64,000 bases of DNA from Ammonifex thiophilus (GTDB lineage Bacteria > Bacillota > Desulfotomaculia > Desulfotomaculales > Ammonificaceae): NCBI RefSeq assembly GCF_003368535.1, contig NZ_QSLN01000001.1:310001-374000 (forward strand). Direction: 5' to 3'. The position numbers and the translations under genes are program-made. Below the pieces are notes generated by a model that was not told where the DNA came from, searched no databases, and worked only from the letters and a program-made list of their open reading frames with translations. Positions 45,259 through 53,966 of the stretch are shown one piece after another. Position 1 is the stretch's first letter, and each line of letters opens with the position of its first letter.

Positions 45259-46536
45259 GTGCTCAGAATCATAACCTACGATGATCCCCGCTTACCTCAA
45301 GTGCTGGATCGCCGCTTCACCTTTCCTTCCGAGGCTGCCGATCAGGTGGCCAGCATCCTGCAGGAAGTGAGGGAGAAGGGGGACGAAGCGGTCCTATCCT
45401 TCACCGCCCGCTTCGATCGGGTTAGCCTGCACCCTGGGGAGCTGGAAGTTACGGCGGCGGAGATCGACCGAGCTTACGAAGAGGTCTCCCCGGAGTATCT
45501 CGCAGCCGTCAAGTGCGCGGTCACCCGTATCTTCAACTTCCATGCCAAGCACGTGCCCAAGAGCTGGCACGAGGTGAAGCCCGACGGCTCGGTCTGGGGG
45601 GAGTTGGTGCGGCCGCTGGAGCGGGTGGGGATCTATGTCCCCGGCGGCAGGGCACGCTATCCCTCCTCGGTGCTGATGAACGCCGTGCCGGCCCGGGTGG
45701 CGGGGGTAAAGGAGATCGTGATGACTACTCCCCCCGGCCCGCAAGGGAAGATCGATCCGCACGTCCTGGTGGCCGCACGCGAGGCCGGGGTAACTCGCAT
45801 CTTCCGGGTAGGCGGGGCACAGGCGGTGGCGGCCCTGGCCTACGGGACGGAGCGCATCCCCCGAGTGGACAAGATAGTGGGACCGGGCAACATCTACGTT
45901 ACTTTGGCCAAGCGGATGGTCTTCGGCCAGGTGGGGATCGACCTTCTGGCCGGTCCCAGCGAGGTGGCCGTGGTGGCCGACGAGACCGCTCCTGCGGCCT
46001 GGGTGGCGGCCGACCTCCTGGCCCAGGCGGAACACGACCCCCAGGCCCGCGTTCTCCTGGTAACCACCTCCAGCGAGCTGGCCGAGGAGGTGAACCGGAG
46101 GCTTGAGGAGGAGTGGCGCTCTTTAGGCTCCCCCAGCGGGGCGCGGGAGGCCCTTTCGGCCAGCTGGGCGGTGCTGGTGCCCGATCTGTCGTCGGCTCTA
46201 GACTGCGTCAACCGCTTCGCTCCCGAGCACTTGGAACTCCTGGTGGCCGACCCGGCTCCTCTGGTGGAGCAGGTGAAGCACGCCGGAGCCGTCTTCCTCG
46301 GGCCCTACTCACCAGTCCCCATGGGGGATTACATCGCTGGCCCCAACCACGTCCTGCCTACGGGAGGAACGGCTCGCTTCGCTTCGCCTCTCGGGGTGAG
46401 TGACTTTCTCAAGCGCACCAGCGTGCTCCAGCTTTCTTCGGCGGCTTTCCGGGAGCTGGCACCGCACGCAGCGACTCTGGCTGAGGTGGAGGGACTGGTA
46501 GCCCACGCGCGGGCGATCAAAGTACGGGGGGTGTAG
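45259..46536 (+). CDS. hisD: Histidinol dehydrogenase
   Basis: 425 residues from a GTG. HisD blocks: YVPGGRARYPSSVLMNAVPA, GGAQAVAALAYGTERIP, VDKIVGPGNIYV, LLAGPSEVAVVAD, then the AEHD zinc/catalytic region (QAEHDPQA) and FAPEHLELL. It performs the last two oxidations of histidine synthesis. First in a his cluster that lacks hisG, hisZ and hisC here. Confidence 0.97.
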   Translation: MLRIITYDDPRLPQVLDRRFTFPSEAADQVASILQEVREKGDEAVLSFTARFDRVSLHPGELEVTAAEIDRAYEEVSPEYLAAVKCAVTRIFNFHAKHVPKSWHEVKPDGSVWGELVRPLERVGIYVPGGRARYPSSVLMNAVPARVAGVKEIVMTTPPGPQGKIDPHVLVAAREAGVTRIFRVGGAQAVAALAYGTERIPRVDKIVGPGNIYVTLAKRMVFGQVGIDLLAGPSEVAVVADETAPAAWVAADLLAQAEHDPQARVLLVTTSSELAEEVNRRLEEEWRSLGSPSGAREALSASWAVLVPDLSSALDCVNRFAPEHLELLVADPAPLVEQVKHAGAVFLGPYSPVPMGDYIAGPNHVLPTGGTARFASPLGVSDFLKRTSVLQLSSAAFRELAPHAATLAEVEGLVAHARAIKVRGV

Positions 46537-46539
46537 ATC

Positions 46540-47124
46540 TTGCGTCGGGCCGAGGCATCCCGCAAGACTAAGGAGACCGAGGTGCGGGTGGAGCTTTGCC
46601 TAGACGGGCGGGGGCGAGCAGAGGTGGACACCGGCATAGGCTTTTTCAACCACATGCTGGAAGCCTTCACCCGTTTTAGCGGCTTTGATCTGAAGGTGAG
46701 GGCCAAAGGAGACCTGGAGGTGGACGCCCACCATACGGTGGAGGACGTGGGCATAGTCCTCGGCAAGGCTTTGGAGGAGGCTTTAGGGAGCAGGGAGGGG
46801 ATCGCCCGCTTCGGACATACCCTCCTCCCCATGGACGAGGCGCTGGTGCTGGCGGCGGTGGACGTGAGCGGCAGGGGGGGCTTTTACTGGCAAGGATCTT
46901 TCCCGGCGGCGCAGGTAGGGGGCTTAGATGTGGAGGTTATCCCGGAGTTCTTTCGCTCCCTTGCCCTCAACGCGCGGATCACGCTTCACCTGCGCATCTT
47001 AGCGGCGGAAAACACCCACCACGCGGCCGAAGCCCTTTTCAAAGCCTGCGGCCTGGCGCTGGGCCAGGCGGTGGGCCTCCAGCCGCATGGCGGTGAAATT
47101 CCTTCTACTAAAGGGGTGCTTTGA
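46540..47124 (+). CDS. hisB: Imidazoleglycerol-phosphate dehydratase
   Basis: 194 residues from a TTG, monofunctional (no phosphatase domain). Metal-binding blocks: GIGFFNHMLEAF, DAHHTVEDVGIVLG and ENTHHAAEALFKA. It ends 4 nt into hisH (TTGA overlap). Confidence 0.96.
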   Translation: MRRAEASRKTKETEVRVELCLDGRGRAEVDTGIGFFNHMLEAFTRFSGFDLKVRAKGDLEVDAHHTVEDVGIVLGKALEEALGSREGIARFGHTLLPMDEALVLAAVDVSGRGGFYWQGSFPAAQVGGLDVEVIPEFFRSLALNARITLHLRILAAENTHHAAEALFKACGLALGQAVGLQPHGGEIPSTKGVL

Positions 47125-47741
47125 TCCTGATTGCAGTGGTCGATTATGGCAGGGGAAACCTGCGCAGCGTGGCCAAGGCCCTGGAGACTTCGGGCTTTAA
47201 AGTGGAGGTCACGGCCGAGCCAAGGAAACTGAAGGGGGCTCGGGGGATCGTTCTGCCGGGGGTGGGGGCTTTCGCCGCGGCGGTGGTTTACCTTAAGGCG
47301 CAGAACTGCTGGGAGGCTCTGCGGGAAGCCCTGGCTGAGGGCAAGCCCCTGCTGGGAATCTGCCTGGGACTGCACCTTTTGCTCTCCTCCAGCGAAGAAG
47401 GAGAAGGGGAAGAGGGACTGGGCTACTTTCCCGGTAGGGTGCGCCGGCTGCCGGCCGGGCTTAAGGTGCCGCACATGGGATGGAATAAAGTAGAGCTTAA
47501 GCGCCCTTCTCCTTTATTTGAGGGCATCCCGGACGGCTCCTGGTTCTATTTCGCCCATTCCTTCTACGTTGCCCCGGAGGACGAAAGCTCGGTGGTAGCG
47601 GTCACAGATTACTCTTTTCCCTTTGCGGTGGCGCTGGAGAAGGGAAGGGTCTTCGGGGTGCAGTTTCACCCGGAAAAATCGGGGGAGTGGGGGCTCAAGC
47701 TTTTAGAAAACTTCGGAAGGATGGCGGAGTCATGCTGGTGA
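47121..47741 (+). CDS. hisH: Imidazole glycerol phosphate synthase, glutaminase subunit
   Basis: 206 residues from a TTG overlapping the hisB stop. It is a class I glutamine amidotransferase: nucleophile Cys in LLGICLGLHLLL, then the His/Glu pair in VQFHPEKSG. It supplies ammonia to HisF. It overlaps hisA by 10 nt. Confidence 0.95.
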   Translation: MILIAVVDYGRGNLRSVAKALETSGFKVEVTAEPRKLKGARGIVLPGVGAFAAAVVYLKAQNCWEALREALAEGKPLLGICLGLHLLLSSSEEGEGEEGLGYFPGRVRRLPAGLKVPHMGWNKVELKRPSPLFEGIPDGSWFYFAHSFYVAPEDESSVVAVTDYSFPFAVALEKGRVFGVQFHPEKSGEWGLKLLENFGRMAESCW

Positions 47742-48478
47742 TACCGGCTATAGACCTCAAAGGGGGCCGCTGCGTCCGGCTGGTGGAGGGAAAGGCCGCG
47801 CTTGAGGTGGTCTACTCTTCCGACCCGGTGGAGGTGGCCCTCAGCTTCCAGGCGGCGGGGGCCAAGTGGCTGCACGTAGTGGATCTTGATGGCGCCTTCC
47901 GGGGGGAACCTGCCAACCTGGATGCGATGGCCGCGATTATCCGCGCGGTGAGCATACCCGTGCAGGTGGGGGGAGGAATAAGGAGCCGGGAAACTGCAGA
48001 GAAGATTTTTGCCTTGGGGGCGGCCCGCATCATCCTAGGCACGGCCGCGGTCAGGGAGAAGGGGCTTCTGCAGGAGCTTCTAAACTCTTTCGGGAAGGAC
48101 CGGATAGCAGTCAGCGTGGACGCCCGCGAGGGGAGGGTGGCCGTTAAGGGATGGGAAGAAGTCACTATGGTAGACGCCCTGACCTTCGGCCGGGAGTTAA
48201 GGCTTTTGGGGGTGACGCGGGTGATCTTCACCGATATTAAGCGGGACGGCACCCTCAAGGGGCCCAATGTGGCGGCGGTGGCCGAGTTCGCCCGCTTCAA
48301 CCCCGGGCTCAGGGTCATAGCCTCCGGCGGGGTGAGCAGGCTGGAGGACCTCATGGACCTTAAGAAGCTGGCCCCCCTGGGGGTGGAGGGGGTCATCGTA
48401 GGAAAGGCCCTTTACGACGGCAGGATCGACCTCAAAGAGGCTTTGCGTTTAATGGAGGAAGAGGGGAATGCTGGCTAA
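47732..48478 (+). CDS. hisA: ProFAR isomerase
   Basis: 248 residues from the ATG at 47732, inside the end of hisH; the in-frame extension upstream lies wholly within hisH. TIM barrel with the catalytic Asp in [15 protein letters not shown], phosphate-binding VGGGIRS and [11 protein letters not shown]. Second catalytic Asp in [14 protein letters not shown]. It overlaps hisF by 11 nt. Confidence 0.96.
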   Translation: MLVIPAIDLKGGRCVRLVEGKAALEVVYSSDPVEVALSFQAAGAKWLHVVDLDGAFRGEPANLDAMAAIIRAVSIPVQVGGGIRSRETAEKIFALGAARIILGTAAVREKGLLQELLNSFGKDRIAVSVDAREGRVAVKGWEEVTMVDALTFGRELRLLGVTRVIFTDIKRDGTLKGPNVAAVAEFARFNPGLRVIASGGVSRLEDLMDLKKLAPLGVEGVIVGKALYDGRIDLKEALRLMEEEGNAG

Positions 48479-49226
48479 GCGCATCATACCTTGCCTGGAT
48501 GTGGACAAGGGGCGGGTGGTTAAAGGGGTAAGATTCGTCTCTTTAAGGGATGCCGGGGATCCGGTGGAGCTGGCTGCGCTTTACGATCGGGAAGGGGCGG
48601 ATGAGCTCGTTTTCTTGGACATAACCGCCTCGGCAGAAGGCCGGGAAATAATGCGCGACGTGGTAAAACGGGTGGCGGAAAAGATCTTTATCCCCTTCAC
48701 GGTGGGAGGAGGAATAAAGACGCTGGAGGACGTAAGGAATATCTTGGCCGCCGGGGCCGATAAGGTGGCGATCAACACCGCCGCCGTTAGAAATCCGGAG
48801 CTCATCTCCCAGGCGGCGGAGCAGTTCGGCCGCCAGTGCGTGGTGGTGGCCATAGACGCGCGTCGGGTTGGCCCGGGGCGCTGGGAGGTTTACATCCACG
48901 GAGGCCGTACCCCAACCGGGCTTGACGCCGTAGCTTGGGCCCGCCGGGTGGTGGAGCTGGGAGCAGGTGAAATTCTGCTTACCAGCATGGACCGGGACGG
49001 GACCAAAGAGGGTTACGACCTGGAGCTCACCCGGGCGGTGGCGGAGGCGGTTCCCGTTCCCGTTATTGCTTCCGGAGGGGCGGGGAAATTGGAGCACTTC
49101 GCGGAAGCTTTGACGGAGGGCAGAGCGGACGCTGTCCTGGCGGCTTCCCTTTTCCACTTCGGGGTGTACTCTATAAGGCAGGTAAAGGAATACCTGGCCG
49201 CGCGCGGGGTCACCGTGCGGCTTTGA
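48468..49226 (+). CDS. hisF: Imidazole glycerol phosphate synthase, cyclase subunit
   Basis: 252 residues. TIM barrel paralogous to His[48 protein letters not shown] and [12 protein letters not shown]. Couples ammonia from HisH to PRFAR, giving IGP and AICAR; the AICAR by-product re-enters purine synthesis at PurH, encoded 4.5 kb upstream in the same run. Confidence 0.97.
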   Translation: MLAKRIIPCLDVDKGRVVKGVRFVSLRDAGDPVELAALYDREGADELVFLDITASAEGREIMRDVVKRVAEKIFIPFTVGGGIKTLEDVRNILAAGADKVAINTAAVRNPELISQAAEQFGRQCVVVAIDARRVGPGRWEVYIHGGRTPTGLDAVAWARRVVELGAGEILLTSMDRDGTKEGYDLELTRAVAEAVPVPVIASGGAGKLEHFAEALTEGRADAVLAASLFHFGVYSIRQVKEYLAARGVTVRL

Positions 49227-49239
49227 GGGGGCGCGGAAA

Positions 49240-49968
49240 GTGGCTTTCAATTTGGACCGGTTCAAGTTCGACGCGCAGGGCCTCATACCGGCCATCATCC
49301 AGGACAGCAGGACCAACGAGGTCCTGATGCTGGCTTACATGAACAAGGAGGCTCTGGCTAAGACTCTGACTTCCGGGCAGACCTGGTTCTACAGCCGCAG
49401 CCGCCAACGTCTCTGGCACAAGGGGGAGACCTCCGGCAACATCCAAGAAGTGGACGAGGTTTACTTCGACTGCGACGCGGATGCCCTGCTCATAAAGGTG
49501 CGGCAACACGGCGCGGCCTGCCACGAAGGCTACAAGAGCTGCTTCCACTACCGCATCGAGCCCGACGGCCGGGTAGCCCTGGTGGGGCAGCCGGCTTTCG
49601 ACCCGGCCGACGTCTACGGCGATCGGCGTCCGCCAGCTCAACTCCCTCCCAAGAAGGAGCCGGAAGAACGGCCGGTCTGCATATGTAGCAGCAGCATCCT
49701 GGAAGAGGTTTTCGATGTGGTACTGGACCGGAAGCGCAACCGCCCGCCTGGGGCCTACACCACCTACCTCTTCGACAAGGGACTGGACACCATTCTGCGG
49801 AAGGTGAGCGAGGAGGCTATGGAGGTCATCTTGGCGGCCAAGAACCACCGTCACGAGGAAGTGGTGAAAGAGGCGGCCGACCTCGTTTACCATCTGCTGG
49901 TGCTGTTGGCGGCCGAGGGAGTAGGGTTGCACGAGGTTTTCGAGGAGCTGCGCCAGCGGCGCAAGTAA
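49240..49968 (+). CDS. hisIE: Bifunctional phosphoribosyl-AMP cyclohydrolase / phosphoribosyl-ATP pyrophosphatase
   Basis: 242 residues from a GTG. The N-terminal HisI domain has SRQRLWHKGETSGN and the metal-site Cys residues in DCDADALL and AACHEGYKSCF. A ~35-residue Pro/Glu-rich linker leads to a HisE domain with KVSEEAMEVILAAKN and EAADLVYHLLVLLA. It catalyses steps 2 and 3 of the pathway. The candidate selenoprotein gene begins 11 nt downstream. Confidence 0.96.
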   Translation: MAFNLDRFKFDAQGLIPAIIQDSRTNEVLMLAYMNKEALAKTLTSGQTWFYSRSRQRLWHKGETSGNIQEVDEVYFDCDADALLIKVRQHGAACHEGYKSCFHYRIEPDGRVALVGQPAFDPADVYGDRRPPAQLPPKKEPEERPVCICSSSILEEVFDVVLDRKRNRPPGAYTTYLFDKGLDTILRKVSEEAMEVILAAKNHRHEEVVKEAADLVYHLLVLLAAEGVGLHEVFEELRQRRK

Positions 49969-49979
49969 GAGGTGGGGGA

Positions 49980-50426
49980 ATGAAGGCTTGGCTGGTGGGG
50001 ACGCTTACCTGTGAGGACCTCTTGGCCGCTTATCAGATCGCAAGAGGGCAGGGCTTAGCAGCCTTCGGTAGCGGGGATAAAGAGGTGCTGTTGCGCCTGC
50101 TGGATCGAGGTGCCGAGGAGGTCACCATCTACCTCTGCACTCCCACCTGAGCTCTGCCCCACGTGGCCGTGGCCACGGGCAAGGTGGTAAAGATATGGGT
50201 GGAAGTGCCCGAGGCTCCCAGCCTAGATGAGGTAAAGCGAGAATTCGCCCGCTTTTTTGGCCACCGGTGGGAGGATGTGGTGGTGGGTAGGGAGCGAGAA
50301 AAGCTCTTCCCCTTCTGGCAGGCTTATATAGGGGTGACCGATCTTCGGTCCTACCCGCAGAAGACAGTGGCGCAACTGCGCCAGGAAGCAGGAGAAATTC
50401 CGGTTTATGAGATCTTGCTCGGTTAA
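49980..50426 (+). CDS. Candidate selenoprotein of unknown family (in-frame TGA at codon 57)
   Basis: 149 codons from an ATG with gaggtggggg before it. One TGA (50148-50150) interrupts the frame: IYLCTPT-stop-ALPHVAVATG. The frame stays open and GC-rich at third positions for 56 codons before and 91 after, and the downstream half has no ribosome-binding site of its own at its first GTG (50163). Directly after the TGA, CGTGGC-CGTG-GCCACG with an outer tgcc/ggca folds into a hairpin whose loop begins about 18 nt from the TGA, like fdhA. The genome uses Sec. No known family is recognised. A nonsense-mutated pseudogene is the main alternative. It overlaps the next gene by 20 nt. Confidence 0.5.
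50151..50180 (+). promoter_or_regulatory. SECIS-like hairpin after the TGA of the unknown gene
   Basis: Stem CGTGGC/GCCACG with a CGTG loop containing GU, extended by tgcc/ggca across a short 5' bulge. It starts 5-10 nt after the TGA and its apex is at the same distance as in fdhA. GC-rich coding DNA can form such stems by chance. Confidence 0.35.
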
Positions 50427-51573
50427 GAAGGACGAAAGATTTCGTATACTGCACGTCATAAGGCCGGCGGCTGGCGGCATGAAGCGCCATCTCATAGAGC
50501 TCTTACGCCATACCGACTACTCTTTCTTTGCCCCCGCCGTGGCCGGGCCGCCGGGGGAGCTACTGGACGAAGTAGCCTCCTTAGGAGTTCCCACTTATCC
50601 CCTGGCTTTGAGGGGGGAGCTGGCTCCGTGGGAGGATGTGAAGGCTGTTTTTTCCCTCCTTTCCTTGCTGCGTCGGGAAAACTTTTCCCTCCTTCACTTA
50701 CACGGCTTCAAGGCGGGGCTTATAGGAGGGCTGGTGGGCTGGCTTTTGCGGCCGCCCCCTTCAATCGTTTTGACAATACACAACTCCCTTTTCTTCGGCG
50801 AGGGTTCGGGGAAGCAGAGGTTCTTGGCCCGCATAGAGGCCTTTCTGAGCCGCCGGACCTTTAAAGTCATCGCCGTCTCGCAGGCCCTGCGGGCGGAGCT
50901 CGTGACCAAGTTCCACCTGCCTTCCGAAAAGGTGGTGGTGATACCCAACGGCATCGACCTTACTCCCTTCACCCTGGGGGTTCTCTTCCCCACCATCCTC
51001 CGGGAGCTTCCCTTGCCTGCCGGGGTTCCCCTTTTGGGAACGGTGGCCCGGCTGGTTCCTCAGAAGGGGCTCCCCTGCCTCCTGGAAGCCTTGGCCCTCT
51101 TGCCGGCCGAGCTCCGGCCGGGGTGGCTCATCGTGGGAGACGGGCCGTTGCGCCAGGAGTTGGAGGATAAAGCGCGCGCCCTCGGCCTTTCTCACCTGGT
51201 CGTTTTTGCCGGCTACCGGCCCCCAGAGGAGATCCCTTCTATCCTGAAGGTCATCGATATTTTCGTCCTCCCTTCTCTCTCCGAGGGTCTCCCGCTGGCG
51301 CTGCTGGAGGCCATGGCGGCGGGGAAGCCGGTGGTGGCCACGGCGGTGGGGGGGATACCGGAAGTGGTGCAGGAAGGCCGGACGGGGTATCTCGTCCCGC
51401 CGGGAGACGCCCAGGCCTTGGCCCGGGCCCTGCTCTCCTTGCTGGAGTCGCCGGATAGGGCGCGAGAGATGGGAGAGGCGGGGAGGAAGCGGGTGGAGGA
51501 GCGCTTTTCTTCCCAGCGCATGGCCCAGGAGGTAATGGCAATCTATCGAGAGGCTTTGGCCGCTCGGGGATAG
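50407..51573 (+). CDS. Glycosyltransferase, GT4 family
   Basis: 388 residues. Two Rossmann-like halves: the N-terminal acceptor lobe opens ILHVIRPAAGGMKRHLIELL, with LHLHGFKAGLIGG. The C-terminal donor lobe has GTVARLVPQKG, IVGDGPLRQELE and the nucleotide-sugar motif EGLPLALLEAMAAGKPVVATAVGGIPEVV (E-x7-E; quoted in parts: EGLPLALLEAM). It probably transfers a sugar in cell-surface or lipid glycan synthesis. It is coupled by overlap to the preceding gene and followed 19 nt later by a large membrane protein. Confidence 0.9.
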   Translation: MRSCSVKKDERFRILHVIRPAAGGMKRHLIELLRHTDYSFFAPAVAGPPGELLDEVASLGVPTYPLALRGELAPWEDVKAVFSLLSLLRRENFSLLHLHGFKAGLIGGLVGWLLRPPPSIVLTIHNSLFFGEGSGKQRFLARIEAFLSRRTFKVIAVSQALRAELVTKFHLPSEKVVVIPNGIDLTPFTLGVLFPTILRELPLPAGVPLLGTVARLVPQKGLPCLLEALALLPAELRPGWLIVGDGPLRQELEDKARALGLSHLVVFAGYRPPEEIPSILKVIDIFVLPSLSEGLPLALLEAMAAGKPVVATAVGGIPEVVQEGRTGYLVPPGDAQALARALLSLLESPDRAREMGEAGRKRVEERFSSQRMAQEVMAIYREALAARG

Positions 51574-51592
51574 GGGAAGGAGTGCAGCGGTT

Positions 51593-53812
51593 TTGCGGGG
51601 AAGCGCGTGGAAGCGTTTTTCTTTTGTCTTGGCAGCGGCGGTTTTACTGTCTTTTTGTGCTCCGGCAGGGGTGCGGGCGCAGGAAGAAGGCCCTCATCTG
51701 GTCCTGGTGGTTATAGACCGCCTTAGCTGGCGCGACTTTAGCGATCCGGCCTACCCTAACTTGAGCTCCTTGGCCCGTCGGGGCAGCGTCGGCCTCCTGC
51801 AGACCGGCACGGGGGGAGGTTACGATCCCGGTAGCGCCTATCTCACCGTCGGTTCCGGCTCGCGGGCGACAGGGGGAGGGGCGGCAGGAGAGGCCTACGA
51901 GCCGGAGGAGTTGCTGAAGTCTGGAGAAAGGGCCAAAGATGCTTTCCGCCAGTTCACTTCCTGGGAGTTGCCACCGGGAAGCGTGGGTATGATAACCATC
52001 GCCCGGCTCCAGCAAAGCAACGCTTCCCTCCCCTATCCGGTGGTTCCAGGCGAGTTGGGGGAGGAGTTGGGGAAGGCGGGGGTGAAGGTGGCCTGCCTGG
52101 GCAACGCCGACCTTCCCGGCGAGCCGGGGCGCTACCTGGCAGCCATAGCCATGAACCGCCAGGGGATAGTTCCTCTCGGAGTTGTGGGTAAGGAGATTCT
52201 CAAAAAGGACCCTGCTTTTCCTGGCGGCTGGCGCACCAATTACCAAGCTTTATGGGAGAACTACCGGGCTTTAAAGAAAAAGGCCAGCTTCCTGGTTATC
52301 GAGCTGGGGGATACCTCCCGGCTGGACGACCTGCGCGACTACATAGAGCCTTCCACCTTTGCCCGGGAGTGGCGGTTGACGCTTAAAAGAGCAGATGACT
52401 TCTTGGGCCGGCTGCTTGGCGACCTCGACCCTAGCCGCGACTGCCTGCTGGTGGTCTCGCCTACCCCCTCCCGTTTGGCCCGCCAGCAAGGAGATCTCTT
52501 CACTCCTCTGGCGGTGGTGGGGAAGGGGGCAAAGGCGGGAGAGGTTTTGCTTTCTCCTTCCACCCGCCGTCCGGGCCTGGTCCTCAATACCGATATCGCG
52601 CCTTCGGTGCTTGGGTTCTTCGGCCTTCCCACTCCGGAGACCATGTCGGGAAGGCCCATGCAGACAGTCTCGGTGGGGAGCGACCCCTCCGGTTATCTGG
52701 CGGGGATGCTCAAGCAGATACTCTTTGTTCACAACAACCGTGCCCCGCTCATCAAGACCTACCTGGGCTACGCCATAGGGGTGCTCATGGTGGCCCTGAT
52801 CTTTATCCTGATCAGAGAAAAAGAAGCGGCGCAGAAGTTGCGGCTGCCGCAGCTTCTGGTGAGCCTCATGGTCTTTCCCGCCGCTTGTCTTATCATGCCC
52901 GTCTTTCACCTTCTTTCCCTGCTCCCTTACACCATGGTTCTTCTCCTCCTCATGGTGGCCCTGACCGCCTTCACCCTGTGGCTAGAGAAGAGGCGTCCCC
53001 TGCTGGGTTTTGCCGCGCTGGCCACCTTCACCGTGGCCGTAATCCTCCTCGATGCTCTAACCGGTTGTTTCCTGCTCTCCCGCTCCATCCTCAGCTACGA
53101 CCCCTCCGGCGGGGCCCGTTTTTACGGCATAGGGAACGAGTACATGGGGGTCTTGATTAGTGCCTCCATTTTCGGAGCGGCCTGCTGGCTAAGCCTCAAA
53201 CCCCGCCGCTCGACCCTGTTGGGAGTAGCGCTGGGCTTTGTGCTGGTGACGGTCATTCTGGGAGCTCCCAGGTGGGGGGCCAAATTCGGAGGAGTCTTAA
53301 CCTCGGCGGCCGTTTTCCCCGTGACCTTCCTTCTCTTTAGAGGAGTACGCCTTAACTGGCGGACGTTTCTTCTTCTCACCTTGGCTTTCTGCTCCCTTCC
53401 TGTGGGGTTTGCCCTTTTCGACTTCTTCCGCAGCGCCTCTTCCCAGACCCATGTGGGGCACAACCTCACTCTGGTCCTAAGCGAGCCGGTGCAAGCCTGG
53501 AACATCATCACCCGCAAGGTAGCCATGAATCTCAAGCTCTTCCGCTACACCATCTGGTCGCGCGTGCTTCTGGCCGGTTTGGGCGGACTTATCATCCTCT
53601 TCTACCGCCCGGTGGGAATAATGCGCTCGTTTACAAAACACTACCCCTTCCTTTACTGGGGGCTCATCGGAGTGGTGCTGACGGCTCTGGCGGCTTTTCT
53701 CTTCAACGACGCCGGCACGGTGGCGGCGGCCACGGCCGTCACCTTCGGCATTCCGCCTCTCTTCTACCTCCTGCTCAAAGAGCTGCCCGACAGCGAGCCG
53801 ACCTTCCCTTAA
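51593..53812 (+). CDS. Exported alkaline-phosphatase-superfamily-like domain fused to a polytopic membrane domain
   Basis: 739 residues from a TTG. A signal peptide (FSFVLAAAVLLSFCAPAGVRA) is followed by a ~360-residue extracytoplasmic domain with phosphatase/sulfatase-superfamily features: LVLVVIDRLSWRDF, AYLTVGSGSRATGGG and LNTDIAPSVLGFFGLP (cf. the TDIAPT..LLGLP block of sulfatase-like proteins). The remaining ~340 residues hold about ten membrane helices. There is no obvious HxxHxxH-type metal set, so catalysis is uncertain. Its position behind a GT4 enzyme suggests surface-glycan modification. I do not recognise a named family. Confidence 0.65.
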   Translation: MRGSAWKRFSFVLAAAVLLSFCAPAGVRAQEEGPHLVLVVIDRLSWRDFSDPAYPNLSSLARRGSVGLLQTGTGGGYDPGSAYLTVGSGSRATGGGAAGEAYEPEELLKSGERAKDAFRQFTSWELPPGSVGMITIARLQQSNASLPYPVVPGELGEELGKAGVKVACLGNADLPGEPGRYLAAIAMNRQGIVPLGVVGKEILKKDPAFPGGWRTNYQALWENYRALKKKASFLVIELGDTSRLDDLRDYIEPSTFAREWRLTLKRADDFLGRLLGDLDPSRDCLLVVSPTPSRLARQQGDLFTPLAVVGKGAKAGEVLLSPSTRRPGLVLNTDIAPSVLGFFGLPTPETMSGRPMQTVSVGSDPSGYLAGMLKQILFVHNNRAPLIKTYLGYAIGVLMVALIFILIREKEAAQKLRLPQLLVSLMVFPAACLIMPVFHLLSLLPYTMVLLLLMVALTAFTLWLEKRRPLLGFAALATFTVAVILLDALTGCFLLSRSILSYDPSGGARFYGIGNEYMGVLISASIFGAACWLSLKPRRSTLLGVALGFVLVTVILGAPRWGAKFGGVLTSAAVFPVTFLLFRGVRLNWRTFLLLTLAFCSLPVGFALFDFFRSASSQTHVGHNLTLVLSEPVQAWNIITRKVAMNLKLFRYTIWSRVLLAGLGGLIILFYRPVGIMRSFTKHYPFLYWGLIGVVLTALAAFLFNDAGTVAAATAVTFGIPPLFYLLLKELPDSEPTFP

Positions 53813-53825
53813 GGGAGAGAAAATT

Positions 53826-53855
53826 TTGGCAGAAGGCCGCTGGTAGTGATATAAT
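53826..53855 (+). promoter_or_regulatory. Sigma-A-type promoter upstream of the radical SAM gene
   Basis: TTGGCA at 53826-53831, 18-nt spacer, TATAAT at 53850-53855. The leader to the ATG at 53967 is about 105 nt. Confidence 0.7.
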
Positions 53856-53966
53856 TTTTGAAAATTACTATCGTTGCTTTTGTTGCAGAGTAAGCCGCAC
53901 TTAGTCGCCTCTCCCGCCGCATAATTAAGCTGCCTCCCTACCATCCTAAACCAAGGGGGGAAAAGA

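Noticed and set aside
50163-50426. Independent 87-residue gene starting at GTG 50163
   Set aside because: No ribosome-binding site precedes it, and the same frame is open and well initiated from 49980 apart from one TGA.
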